DNA of 41,187 nt, from IMG/VR virus record IMGVR_UViG_3300025778_000034, positions 1-41,187 of that record. One strand, given 5' to 3'. The notes beneath the pieces are model-generated. The model was not told the DNA's origin. It was given only the letters and a program-made list of their open reading frames with translations, and did not search any database. Position 1 is the stretch's first letter; each line of letters starts with the position of its first letter. Made by a program: the position numbers and the translations under genes. The stretch is from a virus. Shown in pieces: positions 1 through 6,772 of this stretch.

Positions 1-49
1 CTGATTTCTCCAGATGTTTCATTATCCGCCTGTCTATTTATTGACACAG
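1..49 (-). ncRNA. Repeated small RNA, copy 1 (3' end cut by window edge)
   Basis: First of eleven copies of a small RNA element. On the minus strand a promoter (-33 TTTG at 78-81, -7 TATCTTTG at 50-57) is followed by a GTC..GAC hairpin, then a hairpin with stem CGGAT/ATCTG, then GGAGAAATCAG at the window edge. The stem bases differ from other copies but still pair (CGGCT/AGCTG, CGCAC/GTGTG elsewhere), which supports a structured RNA. It diverges from the plus-strand gene that follows. Confidence 0.7.
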
Positions 50-101
50 CAAAGATACACCTTTTTAAGTTACCCACCAAATATATTTTTAGAAAAAAGT
101 A

Positions 102-133
102 TTTGTTTATTAACTTCAAAACCCTTATCTTTG
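102..133 (+). promoter_or_regulatory. Bacteroidota-type promoter (representative)
   Basis: TTTG at 102-105, 20 bases, then TATCTTTG at 126-133, with ATG only four bases later at 138. This is the -33/-7 pattern of Bacteroidota sigma factors. The same pattern, with the same spacing and often the same 3-5 base distance to ATG, stands before about 50 genes here. Transcripts from these promoters would be leaderless or nearly so. Confidence 0.85.
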
Positions 134-137
134 CAGT

Positions 138-485
138 ATGAATATAAAGAATATATTAATAGGGATTATATTATGTACATTTGGTCAAATAGCATCTTTT
201 ATGCAATTACAAGCGAGTGTAAAGTTTGGATGGGATAAAAAATATATTTTAATTTTATTAATATGTAGTGTGCCTATATCGTGGATATATATTAAGTCAG
301 TTCATTTTTTTATAGATGGATTTGATGGATTGATTTGGCCCTCAAGACTTTTGGGATTTGGTGTAGGGATAATTGTATTTACTACAATGAGTTATTTTAT
401 ATTCAAAGAACCATTTACCTTAAAAAATAGTTTATGTTTATCTTTGGCAGCTATAATAATTTTAATTCAATTATATATGAAATAA
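138..485 (+). CDS. Small multi-pass membrane protein
   Basis: 115 aa with about four hydrophobic segments (near residues 3-22, 33-52, 68-88 and 95-113). The two-pair layout resembles small multidrug/EamA-like transporters, but no diagnostic residues are visible, so function is not assigned. ATG at 138 is chosen because it lies four bases after the -7 box at 126-133. It is the first gene of a small-gene cluster and diverges from the minus-strand small RNA at 1-49. Confidence 0.75.
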   Translation: MNIKNILIGIILCTFGQIASFMQLQASVKFGWDKKYILILLICSVPISWIYIKSVHFFIDGFDGLIWPSRLLGFGVGIIVFTTMSYFIFKEPFTLKNSLCLSLAAIIILIQLYMK

Positions 486-539
486 AATTTGGTGAATAAC
501 TTATTTATCTGTATATTTGCAGTATAAAAATAACACATT

Positions 540-776
540 ATGATTTCAGTAGCAGTACAAATGCAGTTTGATTTATTTGAAGTATCAAAAATTAATAATC
601 TTAATTCAAAAGATTTTATTAATTTTTTATTATCAAAAAATAAAAAAGTAGTTAGAATAACAGAAGGTTCAAATGGATTACCTGTATTTAAAATAAATGC
701 AGAAAATATTAAACCTTCTATTAAGGCTTATAAAAATAGTAAAAAGAATTTAATTCAAAAATTATTAAATATATAA
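540..776 (+). CDS. Hypothetical basic protein
   Basis: 78 aa, Lys/Asn-rich, no membrane segment or recognisable motif. The promoter is TTTG at 488-491 and TATATTTG at 512-519, with a 20-base A-rich leader. It is followed after three bases by the gene at 780, which has no promoter of its own, so the two are probably co-transcribed. Family not recognised. Confidence 0.7.
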   Translation: MISVAVQMQFDLFEVSKINNLNSKDFINFLLSKNKKVVRITEGSNGLPVFKINAENIKPSIKAYKNSKKNLIQKLLNI

Positions 777-779
777 GTA

Positions 780-1211
780 ATGACTTACGAACAATTTAAA
801 GATAAATACTATCAAGAAATATTACCTAATAGACACGAAGATATTAGGAAAGGTCAAGCACTTATGAACTTCTTAGGGGATATTTGGTTTGCTGAATATA
901 AAAGAATGTCATCAAAGTTTGCCCCAAATGTAGATTGTTTTTATAATGATAATCTTATCCCTGCTGCTTTATACCATTTACAAAATAATTGGCATAAGTT
1001 TTATGAGGATATAAAAAAAATTTATTATGTCAATCATAATCTTTTTGATATTGATGATTATAGTACAGTAGTTTGTTATTATATTAATAATAATGAAATT
1101 GTATTTTTATTTAATTTATCTGTAAATGCTATGGATAGTACAGAAGATAAAGTTAAACAAGAATTAATTTGTTTAGGTTTTTCAGAAAATATTTCTTTAG
1201 TAAAATTATAA
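780..1211 (+). CDS. Hypothetical protein
   Basis: 143 aa, soluble, rich in aromatic residues. It starts three bases after the preceding stop and lacks a TTTG promoter, so it is the second gene of a two-gene unit. The N-terminus reads like a helical domain (EQFKDKYYQEILPNRHEDIR). No catalytic motif or known family was recognised. Confidence 0.7.
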   Translation: MTYEQFKDKYYQEILPNRHEDIRKGQALMNFLGDIWFAEYKRMSSKFAPNVDCFYNDNLIPAALYHLQNNWHKFYEDIKKIYYVNHNLFDIDDYSTVVCYYINNNEIVFLFNLSVNAMDSTEDKVKQELICLGFSENISLVKL

Positions 1212-1227
1212 GTCGTATATTTGCTCT

Positions 1228-1527
1228 ATGACAAAGAGAATATTTAAGAGTTTAAGTATTAGGTTAAAAGAAAGAGAATTAATCAAAGGTGTTATTAATG
1301 CGAAATATGGTCATGCTATTTTGTCTTTATCGGCAGAAAAGTATTTTCCAACAAAACATAAACCTTCACCTAGAAGAAGTAATGAAACTGAAATTTTTAT
1401 TACTTTTCATAATTTTTCTATTGAAGAAAATTTGATTACTTTTCAACTAAGGGAGCATTTTACAAGTCCTAATAAAATGTATAAAGTAACTATACCTTTT
1501 AATCATATTAAACAAATTGATTATTAA
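1228..1527 (+). CDS. Hypothetical basic protein
   Basis: 99 aa, basic, no membrane segment. A -7 box TATATTTG at 1216-1223 lies five bases before ATG. The -33 element upstream is poor, so expression may partly come from readthrough of the previous gene. The next gene (1538) begins ten bases after this stop. Function unknown. Confidence 0.65.
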   Translation: MTKRIFKSLSIRLKERELIKGVINAKYGHAILSLSAEKYFPTKHKPSPRRSNETEIFITFHNFSIEENLITFQLREHFTSPNKMYKVTIPFNHIKQIDY

Positions 1528-1537
1528 AATAAAAATT

Positions 1538-1864
1538 ATGAAAAATAAAATACTTTGGTTTCTTTACCCTTATGTAATGGCATTTGCAGGATTTTTAGAT
1601 AAAATAAATATCTTAAAAATCCTTAACATAATTGTTAATATTGCTTTAGTTATTTCTTTTGTGATACTTGGTTTTGTTATTGGTAATAAATATTCTAATA
1701 CAAATTATTATAACTATGGTTATAATAAGGCAGTAGATACAATGTGTAAAATGTTGGATAAAGAAAGTAGATTGGATAAAATTGCTGAATCAAAAAACAA
1801 TAGGCATATTATGAAAGTTGTTTTTTCTGATACAGAAGTTTTTTATATGAGTAGAAAAAATTAA
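1538..1864 (+). CDS. Single-pass membrane protein
   Basis: 108 aa from ATG at 1538; an earlier in-frame ATT start was rejected. There are hydrophobic stretches near residues 4-18 and 25-50 (LNIIVNIALVISFVILGFVI), then a soluble Asn/Lys-rich C-terminal half of about 55 residues. No promoter is visible in the ten-base gap to the gene upstream, so it is probably co-transcribed. It ends at the bidirectional terminator at 1871-1898. Function unknown. Confidence 0.65.
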   Translation: MKNKILWFLYPYVMAFAGFLDKINILKILNIIVNIALVISFVILGFVIGNKYSNTNYYNYGYNKAVDTMCKMLDKESRLDKIAESKNNRHIMKVVFSDTEVFYMSRKN

Positions 1865-1870
1865 GTATAA

Positions 1871-1898
1871 AAGAAGTGTTCCACGTGGAACACTTCTT
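1871..1898. terminator. Bidirectional terminator with parS-like palindrome (copy 1)
   Basis: AAGAAG/CTTCTT flanks the 16-bp palindrome TGTTCCACGTGGAACA at 1877-1892. It sits between convergent genes ending at 1864 (+) and 1897 (-) and overlaps the last bases of the HNH gene. The palindrome resembles the chromosomal parS consensus TGTTNCACGTGAAACA. Confidence 0.7.
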
Positions 1899-2541
1899 AA
1901 TCTATATTATCTTTTTTAATCCATCTATTATTATAACTACAAAGAGGTTGTAAATTAGTATAATGATTTAATTTAATAACTTCTTCTTCTGTTGTAGCAA
2001 CTGATACAGGTATGATGTGGTCTATATCCCATGTTTTATTTAATTCAAATAAACCGTCTTTTGGATTACCATAATTATCCCATGACATCCATTCGGTAAA
2101 TTGATTTTCTAAATGTATTTTAAAATCTTCATAAGAACAACCTAAAATTTTATAAGTTTTAGTTTTTTTGGAATAACCTTTATTTATCATACATAATTGT
2201 ATATTTGTACTTATATTACATCTTAATTTGAATAAAGGGTTATTTTGTTTATATTCTCTTTGCCTTTTATTTATTTTTTCTTTATTATTTTTTCTATATT
2301 TTCTTGAATATGAAATATCATATTCTTTATTTAATTCATAATTCTTTTTTCTTTTTTCTGAATCATAAGAGTTTCTTCTTTTTTCATTTAATTCATTTTT
2401 ATTTTTTTCATATTTAAGTCGCCTTTGTTCTTTGATGATTTCTTTATTTTTTTCATATTTAAGTCGTCTTTGTTCATTACGTTTTTCTTTTCTTTTCTCC
2501 CAACGTATTTTTTCTTTTAATTTCTTTTCTTCTTCTGTCAT
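1897..2541 (-). CDS. HNH homing-type endonuclease
   Basis: 214 aa. Residues 1-105 are Lys/Glu-rich repeats (KYEKNKE.. units), probably a helical DNA-contacting or spacer region. The C-terminal third carries the HNH signature WDIDHIIPVS followed by LNHYTNLQPLCSYNNRW, with the DH pair and the later N/H residues expected for a beta-beta-alpha metal finger. Close relatives lie at 38342-39049 and 40499-41187. All three are on the minus strand against the general gene direction, lack the TTTG promoter and sit at cluster boundaries, as expected for mobile free-standing endonuclease genes. Confidence 0.9.
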   Translation of the reverse strand: MTEEEKKLKEKIRWEKRKEKRNEQRRLKYEKNKEIIKEQRRLKYEKNKNELNEKRRNSYDSEKRKKNYELNKEYDISYSRKYRKNNKEKINKRQREYKQNNPLFKLRCNISTNIQLCMINKGYSKKTKTYKILGCSYEDFKIHLENQFTEWMSWDNYGNPKDGLFELNKTWDIDHIIPVSVATTEEEVIKLNHYTNLQPLCSYNNRWIKKDNID

Positions 2542-2610
2542 AATTAAAATTATTTTTGTTTATTAAGTTTTTTTATTGTATATTTGCTTTAATAAAAATA
2601 TATATTAATT

Positions 2611-2955
2611 ATGAAAAGTCTAAAAGTTGTTGTAGTTGCCCCTTTCAATACTCCAGATGTAGAATTGAAAAAGAAAAGAGTTCATACAATCGGTGTATAT
2701 TGTGGTGAATTGTTTAAGCAAGGTATCGTTCCTGTTAGTGCATTATTACTTGGTTTGGCTATTGCTGAACACAATCAATTACCTACTGATACTGCTACTT
2801 GGATTAAGTTCAATAAAGGACAAGTAAGAAGTTGTGACGAAATGCACGTTTTGATGTTGGAAGGTTATTTGGATTCTATTGGTGTTCAAACTGAAATTGC
2901 AGAAGCAATGGAATTGGGGATTAAAATTGTGTATGTGCCTTACGAATTAAAATAA
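2611..2955 (+). CDS. DUF4406/DUF1937-like Rossmann-type protein
   Basis: 114 aa. It begins with a beta-strand and loop (LKVVVVAPF), then CGELFKQGIVPVSALLLGL, and ends with ETEIAEAMELGIKIVYV. This is the layout of the DUF4406/DUF1937 proteins, which share the nucleoside 2-deoxyribosyltransferase fold: a V-x-P/G-F loop, P-V-S and a Glu-rich last helix (AEAMELG). Phages often encode such proteins near nucleotide metabolism genes. The promoter is at 2555-2586 with a 24-base leader. Assignment is by visual pattern only and the substrate is unknown. Confidence 0.6.
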   Translation: MKSLKVVVVAPFNTPDVELKKKRVHTIGVYCGELFKQGIVPVSALLLGLAIAEHNQLPTDTATWIKFNKGQVRSCDEMHVLMLEGYLDSIGVQTEIAEAMELGIKIVYVPYELK

Positions 2956-2978
2956 ATTTTGGAAAATTAAAATATTTT

Positions 2979-3200
2979 CCGTATATTTGTAATATAAAAA
3001 TATACTCCGAAAAAAAGATGTAGTCTATTTCATAGACTCTTGCGAAGCAAGTAGTCGTTGAAAAATGATATTTAGTTGCTAAGAACTAAAATGCTTTTAA
3101 TAGGATATTGACAAGATTACTCCGAGATAGCGTGTAGGATAGCCGTAAAAAGCGTAATTGTTATCTGTAATCTTTTATGGACTGAACTACCACCCATAAA
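2979..3200 (+). ncRNA. Multi-hairpin noncoding RNA
   Basis: A promoter (TTTG at about 2956, TATATTTG at about 2980) is followed by about 210 bases with no ORF. Clear helices are AGTCTAT/ATAGACT at 3022-3038, a CTTGC-GAA-GCAAG hairpin at 3039-3051 (also present at 4904-4916), TTTAGTT/AACTAAA near 3072-3092, and a longer-range AGATTAC/GTAATCT pair around 3113-3174. The heptamer ACTCCGA occurs twice. No T-arm was found, so it is not called a tRNA. It lies directly upstream of the tRNA-Leu promoter. Confidence 0.55.
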
Positions 3201-3276
3201 TAAATATTTCACTTAGAAATGAAAGTATATTTTTTTATTAAAAAACTTTTTCGTATATTTACATTATAAATAAAAA

Positions 3277-3363
3277 GTCGGTATGGTGAAACTGGATAAA
3301 CACAAAAGACTTAAAATCTTTCGGGCAGAAATGCCTTTGTCGGTTCAACTCCGACTACCGACA
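3277..3363 (+). tRNA. tRNA-Leu(UAA)
   Basis: An essentially canonical class II tRNA. The acceptor GTCGGTA pairs with TACCGAC, the D-stem is GTG/CAC, the anticodon stem AAAGA/TCTTT encloses CTTAAAA (anticodon TAA), and there is a GGGC/GCCT variable arm and a GTCGG/CCGAC T-stem with TTCAACT. CCA is not encoded. Its own promoter is at about 3246-3276. It is the best-formed tRNA here and a reference for the abnormal ones. Confidence 0.95.
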
Positions 3364-3419
3364 CAAAAAAGATTTGGTAATTAACTTTAATTACCTTATC
3401 TTTGATAAAAATAAAGTAT

Positions 3420-3578
3420 ATGACAAATTTAGAACGTTGGTTAGTGTATGGTGTTTTAGTATTATTTTTTGGAGTATTATTAATACCATTTGTACAAAAC
3501 TTCTATCAAGATATTTGTGGTGCATTAGGAATTGGATGGTTTGCCCTTATGCTTTGTTTAATTAGAATAAAAAAATAA
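3420..3578 (+). CDS. Small membrane protein
   Basis: 52 aa, two hydrophobic segments (WLVYGVLVLFFGVLLIPFV and about residues 33-49). The promoter is TTTG at 3373-3376 and TATCTTTG at 3397-3404, with a short A-rich leader. It is followed after eight bases by another small membrane gene. Function unknown. Confidence 0.65.
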   Translation: MTNLERWLVYGVLVLFFGVLLIPFVQNFYQDICGALGIGWFALMLCLIRIKK

Positions 3579-3586
3579 AAAAGTTT

Positions 3587-3742
3587 ATGTTAGCATTAGC
3601 AGTAGCCATTTTATGTGGCATTTGGGGATATAAAGTTTTAGAACAAAAAGGTTATAATACCCCAATAATAGGGGCTTGTTTAGGTGGATTACTTGGAATA
3701 TTTGGGGTTTTGATTTGTTATCTTTTTTTTAATGAAGATTAA
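3587..3742 (+). CDS. Small membrane protein
   Basis: 51 aa, two hydrophobic segments (LALAVAILCGIWGY and IIGACLGGLLGIFGVLICYL) with glycine zipper-like spacing. It begins eight bases after the stop of the gene at 3420 and has no promoter of its own, so the two form one transcript. Function unknown. Confidence 0.65.
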   Translation: MLALAVAILCGIWGYKVLEQKGYNTPIIGACLGGLLGIFGVLICYLFFNED

Positions 3743-3792
3743 ATAAATTTGGTTATTAAAAATAATATTCGTATATTTGTAAAAAATAAATC

Positions 3793-4143
3793 ATGGTAGC
3801 AGAAGAATTTTTAAAAGATAATCAAAAAATTGAAATTAGCTATAATGGTAAAATAAAACCTAAAAAAGATGGATTTATTATCCATACCACAGGTTATGAT
3901 TATGGGATAGGGAATGAAATTATTGGGTTTTTCGATTTAGGTAAATATAAAAATCTTAGTAAGAAAAAAGTTAAGAAAATAACACAACCATATAAAAATG
4001 CTATAACTTCGGGTTTTTATTATTTTAATGCTTTAGAAGTTATTGATTTTTACAAAAAATGTGTTTTAGAGATGAATATATCTATGATTGAAGAATATAA
4101 TAAAAGAATAAATAAATTTGATTTTTTTATTACCATTAAATAA
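3793..4143 (+). CDS. Hypothetical soluble protein
   Basis: 116 aa, Lys-rich. A short beta-rich stretch (GKIKPKKDGFIIHTTGYDYGIG) is followed by helices. The promoter is TTTG at about 3748 and TATATTTG at about 3772, with a 14-base leader. The promoter region is nearly identical to that of the next gene (4189), suggesting local duplication of promoter units. Function unknown. Confidence 0.7.
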   Translation: MVAEEFLKDNQKIEISYNGKIKPKKDGFIIHTTGYDYGIGNEIIGFFDLGKYKNLSKKKVKKITQPYKNAITSGFYYFNALEVIDFYKKCVLEMNISMIEEYNKRINKFDFFITIK

Positions 4144-4188
4144 ATTTGGTTATTAAAAATAATATTCGTATATTTGTAAAAAGAAATT

Positions 4189-4500
4189 ATGACAGCAAAT
4201 GAATTTTTATTTAAACATGGTTCTGATATTCATACTATGGGTGACAATGATGAAGAAGTTTGTTATTGTGTAATACAACCTAAAGATTTAATTGCTTTTG
4301 CTAAACTAAAAGTTGATGAAACTTCAAATGAAGCAAATGATTTAATTGCTGAATTAACAGCAAAGGCAAATAAATATGATGAATTAGTAGCAAAAGTATC
4401 TAAGTTCTATGAAGTAGATGAAAATGGTGAAGATGTTATGAAAGGTTGTGACCTTTGTGATATTGGCGAAGTAGTTGCATCTGAATTAGGATTTATTTAA
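4189..4500 (+). CDS. Hypothetical acidic protein
   Basis: 103 aa, acidic, with a probable coiled-coil in the middle (about residues 47-70, NDLIAELTAKANKYDELVAK). The C-terminal part holds a CDLCDIG pair of cysteines. The promoter repeats the sequence ahead of 3793. Function unknown. Confidence 0.7.
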   Translation: MTANEFLFKHGSDIHTMGDNDEEVCYCVIQPKDLIAFAKLKVDETSNEANDLIAELTAKANKYDELVAKVSKFYEVDENGEDVMKGCDLCDIGEVVASELGFI

Positions 4501-4562
4501 AAAAAATAAATTTGGTTATTAACTTTTTTAATCGTATATTTGTAATATAAAAAATAATAGTT

Positions 4563-4658
4563 ATGTTTAAAATTAAACAATTCATTAAAAAAGGGTTTAA
4601 CTTTTGGAGTGAAAAAAATATCTATAATTTAGTTTTTAATACAGATTACTTTAAATAA
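4563..4658 (+). CDS. Very small basic protein
   Basis: 31 codons (MFKIKQFIKKGFNFWSEKN..). It is supported mainly by a good promoter (TTTG at about 4512, TATATTTG at about 4536) and an ATG after a short A-rich leader, as for neighbouring genes. It could be a small peptide or a gene remnant. Confidence 0.45.
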   Translation: MFKIKQFIKKGFNFWSEKNIYNLVFNTDYFK

Positions 4659-4707
4659 ATTTGGTAATTAAAAAACTTTTTCGTATCTTTGACATATAAA
4701 TAAAAAG

Positions 4708-4842
4708 CGGGAGGTGACAGAGTGGCTGAATGTGTTAGTGTGAACCCTAAAAATGAAATTTCTATTCATGGGCTGAAACTGATAAGTTGCGTTGTAGGGA
4801 GTTTTACTTGCATCTTCGGAGGTTCGAATCCTTCCTTCCCGA
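4708..4842 (+). tRNA. tRNA-Ser-like with hairpin insert in the anticodon loop
   Basis: The acceptor CGGGAGG pairs with CTTCCCG, the D-stem is ACA/TGT around GAGTGGCTGAA, and the T-stem GGAGG/CCTTC carries TTCGAAT. These are class II serine features. The anticodon stem TTAGT/ACTGA (or GTTAG/CTGAT) encloses about 34 bases instead of 7. The insert is a hairpin with CCC/GGG and ATGAA/TTCAT. The variable region is about 35 bases, roughly double the usual. If the insert is removed, TGA (Ser) or CTG can be read, depending on the junction, so the anticodon is left open. Its promoter is at about 4663-4695. Confidence 0.65.
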
Positions 4843-4887
4843 CAAAAAAATAAATTTGTTTATTAAAATATTTTTTCGTATATTTGT

Positions 4888-4938
4888 AGTGTCTTATGAC
4901 ACTCTTGCGAAGCAAGTATAAATAAAAAGAGTTCTTTA
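4888..4938 (+). promoter_or_regulatory. 5'-terminal hairpins and boxA-like leader
   Basis: Right after the -7 box TATATTTG (4880-4886 region) come the hairpin AGTGTC-TTAT-GACACT at 4888-4903 and the hairpin CTTGC-GAA-GCAAG at 4904-4916. A boxA-like AGTTCTTTAA follows at 4930-4939, resembling the antitermination leader of Bacteroidota rRNA operons. They head the transcript of the interrupted tRNA-Leu at 4943. Confidence 0.45.
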
Positions 4939-4942
4939 ATAT

Positions 4943-5161
4943 TACCTTGTGGTGGAACTGGTAGACACGATGGGCGAGATTCTAATGATTGTATTAAGTT
5001 AAACACTTAATAAAGTTGCTCACGAATACTTTAATAGAGTATTCACGAATCAAACCCATTAAATTGTTAGTAATGACCTATAATGTATGTATAGCAATTA
5101 TTATTAACCCCTTAGCAACAAAAGGGCGGAGGTTGTACAGGTTCGAGTCCTGTCTTGGTAG
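4943..5161 (+). tRNA. tRNA-Leu-like gene with two structured insertions
   Basis: Leucine class II body: D-arm GTGGTGGAACTGGTAGACAC, T-stem ACAGG/CCTGT with TTCGAGT, acceptor TACCTTG/CTTGGTA containing two U-U mismatches. The anticodon stem GATGG/CCATT would give loop GTCAAAC (anticodon CAA) if about 75 bases (4975-5049) are removed. That insert holds the hairpins TATTAAG/CTTAATA and GAATACT/AGTATTC. A second insert in the variable region forms GTTAGTAAT/ATTATTAAC with inner CTATA/TATAG. Total length is about 219 nt against about 87 for a normal tRNA-Leu. Both inserts are too small for an ordinary group I intron. Confidence 0.6.
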
Positions 5162-5220
5162 CGAGAAAAAAAAAAGATTTGGAAAATTGAAAAAAATTCC
5201 TTACTTTTGTGAAACGAAAG

Positions 5221-5265
5221 AGTGCCAAAAAGCACTATCTTTGTTAAAACAAAAAAAGTTCTTTA
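5221..5265 (+). promoter_or_regulatory. 5' hairpin (AGTGCC type) and boxA-like motif
   Basis: After the promoter at about 5178-5211 stands AGTGCCAAAAAGCACT (5221-5236), then a second -7-like TATCTTTG and AGTTCTTTATA (5257-5267). The same hairpin plus TATCTTTG is found at 6927-6950 and 38009-38031, and the hairpin alone at 16863-16878. Confidence 0.45.
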
Positions 5266-5268
5266 TAT

Positions 5269-5533
5269 AGGTTATTCATTTCCAAAGAAATAATCTAAGT
5301 TGTGCTAACTCTCTATTGGTATAATCGTAGATGCTGCAATAAGAATTAGTGATTAACAAATAGGCTTTGACATTTATATTTTGAAGTATATACCGATTAC
5401 GAAGGTTGTGTATGCTAAAAGGAAGTTGTCGTGTCAAATGAAGTTTGTTTATTAAGGTTTTTTGCTAAACTTACAACTCGGATTAAGGATTGTTACAAAG
5501 GTAACGGTGCTGTTGCGAATACAGCATAACCTA
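5269..5533 (+). tRNA. Interrupted tRNA-Ser(GCU)-like gene with a roughly 161-nt insert
   Basis: The outer helix AGGTTAT/ATAACCT (5269-5275 with 5526-5532) acts as the acceptor and GCTGT/ACAGC encloses a T-loop-like TGCGAAT. TAAGT (5296-5300) pairs with ACTTA (5469-5473), and the loop reads TTGCTAA (anticodon GCT, with U33 and A37) if about 5302-5462 is removed. Within the insert TTGGTATA pairs with TATACCGA and TTTGACA with TGTCAAA in a-b-a'-b' order, the topology of P3/P7 in group I introns. The D-arm ATT/AAT lacks the usual GG and the variable region is long (GTTAC/GTAAC hairpin). Assignment is by hand folding. Confidence 0.5.
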
Positions 5534-5540
5534 CAATTTT

Positions 5541-5640
5541 TAAGTCTAAATATGTAGAACCTAATACAAAAGTATATAAGACTGCTCTTTCAGATATGAA
5601 GGGTCACTGCTGAAAACAGATATATACGCTTAGATTTTTA
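5541..5640 (+). ncRNA. Hairpin RNA downstream of the tRNA-Ser-like gene
   Basis: TCTAA plus ATATGT (5545-5555) pairs with ATATAT and TTAGA (5620-5634). Inside is the hairpin CTTTCA-GATA-TGAAGG (5587-5602). It is probably part of the same transcript as the element at 5269-5533. No ORF and no T-arm are seen. Confidence 0.35.
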
Positions 5641-5700
5641 AATTAAATTTGTTTATTAAAATATTTTTTCGTATATTTGTATAAATAAGTCGTTACAAAT

Positions 5701-5804
5701 GGTGAGTTCGTCTAACGGAAAAATGAAGATGTTTAATTACATTTTTATTAGGACTAATTTCCTTTCAGAAATTAATGTTGGTTCGAATCCAGCACTCACT
5801 ACCA
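5701..5804 (+). tRNA. tRNA-Glu-like with hairpin insert in the D-loop
   Basis: The acceptor GGTGAGT pairs with ACTCACT, followed by an A and an encoded CCA. The T-stem GTTGG/CCAGC carries TTCGAAT. The D-arm TCGTCTAACGG..TAGGACT is that of Bacteroidota tRNA-Glu but is split by about 29 bases after the GG, and this insert forms AAAAATG/CATTTTT. The anticodon arm AATTT-CCTTTCAG-AAATT contains TTC but has an 8-nt loop (or a 6-nt loop with a 6-bp stem). Promoter at about 5648-5680. Confidence 0.7.
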
Positions 5805-5822
5805 ATACTTGAAAAAGTAGAT

Positions 5823-5833
5823 AGTTCTTTGAA
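5823..5833 (+). promoter_or_regulatory. boxA-like motif
   Basis: AGTTCTTTGAA between the tRNA-Glu-like gene and the endonuclease gene at 5919. It matches the motif ahead of other structured RNAs here (4930, 5257, 34060) and resembles boxA of Bacteroidota rRNA leaders. Confidence 0.35.
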
Positions 5834-5885
5834 TGATAAAAAATATTATATTATAGTAGGTTCAATTTTAAAACGGACTATAAGA

Positions 5886-5901
5886 TTTTTAATATATAAA
5901 T
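5886..5901 (+). promoter_or_regulatory. Possible second promoter class (TTTAATATATA)
   Basis: TTTTTAATATATAAATA precedes the endonuclease gene at 5919. TTTAATATATA also precedes the endonuclease genes at 7984 (7958-7968) and 26297 (26282-26292). None of these three has the TTTG/-7 promoter used by other genes. Confidence 0.35.
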
Positions 5902-5918
5902 AAAATTATGTGTTAAAA

Positions 5919-6743
5919 ATGGAAAAAGTTTGTAAATGGTGTAATGAAAGTATTATTGTTGAAAAACATATTTATTTTGCTCAACATGTTGCTACTTGTA
6001 AAAGTAATCCTTCATTTGAAGATAGAAAACAAATGTATAAAGATTTGTTTACAGGAAAACAACTTGTAGAAAGATTTTCTTTGAAAAAAGAATGTCCTCG
6101 ATGTAAAAATGAATTTGAGTTATATGGAACATATAAGGAATTGTATGACCGTGATTCAAAAAAATATTGTTCAGATAAGTGTGCAAGAGCAAGAAAGTTA
6201 TCACAAGAAACTAAAGATAAAATTTCAAAAAAAATATCAGAATATAGTAATTCTGATAATCCTAAAACAAAAAATCCTTTTAATGGAAAGTTTAAAACAG
6301 GATGGTATAAAGGACATTATTGTGATTCAAGTTGGGAATTAGCATTTATTATTTACCATCTGGAAAATAATATTCCATTTGAAAGAAATAAAGAAGGATT
6401 TGAATATTTTCATGAAGGAGAAAAACATACATACTATCCTGACTTTATTATTGATAATGTTTATTATGAAATAAAAGGATTTCATACTGAAATAGTTGAT
6501 TCTAAAATATCACATTTTCCTTTTAAGTTAAAAATGCTTTATAAAAAAGATGTTGATGTATATTTAGATTATGTTATTTCTAAGTATGGAAAAGATTTTA
6601 CTTCATTATATGATGAAAAAACTTTTGAAGAAAAAGTAAATCATTGTTTATATTGTGGTAAAAAGTGTAAAATACAAAACAAATACTGTAATAAAAAATG
6701 TTTTGGTAAGTCTTACTCAAAAAAAGATTTGGTTATTAAATAA
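5919..6743 (+). CDS. PD-(D/E)XK homing-type endonuclease with zinc fingers
   Basis: 274 aa from ATG at 5919 (an earlier in-frame GTG was rejected). The N-terminus holds a CKWC..H..C finger, then CPRC..CSDKC near residues 58-90. After a basic linker comes the nuclease core: SSWELAF (Glu), YYPDF and YYEIKG, giving the E..PD..E-x-K set. Another zinc ribbon ends the protein (CLYCGKKC..YCNKKC). This fits phage homing nucleases that cut near tRNA or intron sites, like the PD-(D/E)XK enzyme I-Ssp6803I of a tRNA intron. It lies between two D-loop-interrupted tRNA genes and its end overlaps the next tRNA promoter. Confidence 0.8.
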   Translation: MEKVCKWCNESIIVEKHIYFAQHVATCKSNPSFEDRKQMYKDLFTGKQLVERFSLKKECPRCKNEFELYGTYKELYDRDSKKYCSDKCARARKLSQETKDKISKKISEYSNSDNPKTKNPFNGKFKTGWYKGHYCDSSWELAFIIYHLENNIPFERNKEGFEYFHEGEKHTYYPDFIIDNVYYEIKGFHTEIVDSKISHFPFKLKMLYKKDVDVYLDYVISKYGKDFTSLYDEKTFEEKVNHCLYCGKKCKIQNKYCNKKCFGKSYSKKDLVIK

Positions 6744-6772
6744 TTTTTTAGTATATTTGTATAAATAAAAAT

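Noticed and set aside
5016-5270. 84-aa ORF on the plus strand
   Set aside because: It crosses the tRNA-Leu-like 3' end, a promoter and a leader hairpin; composition is not protein-like.
5269-5533. tmRNA
   Set aside because: Acceptor-like ends occur, but there is no Ala-type G3-U70 acceptor, no TTCRA T-loop and no evident tag ORF.
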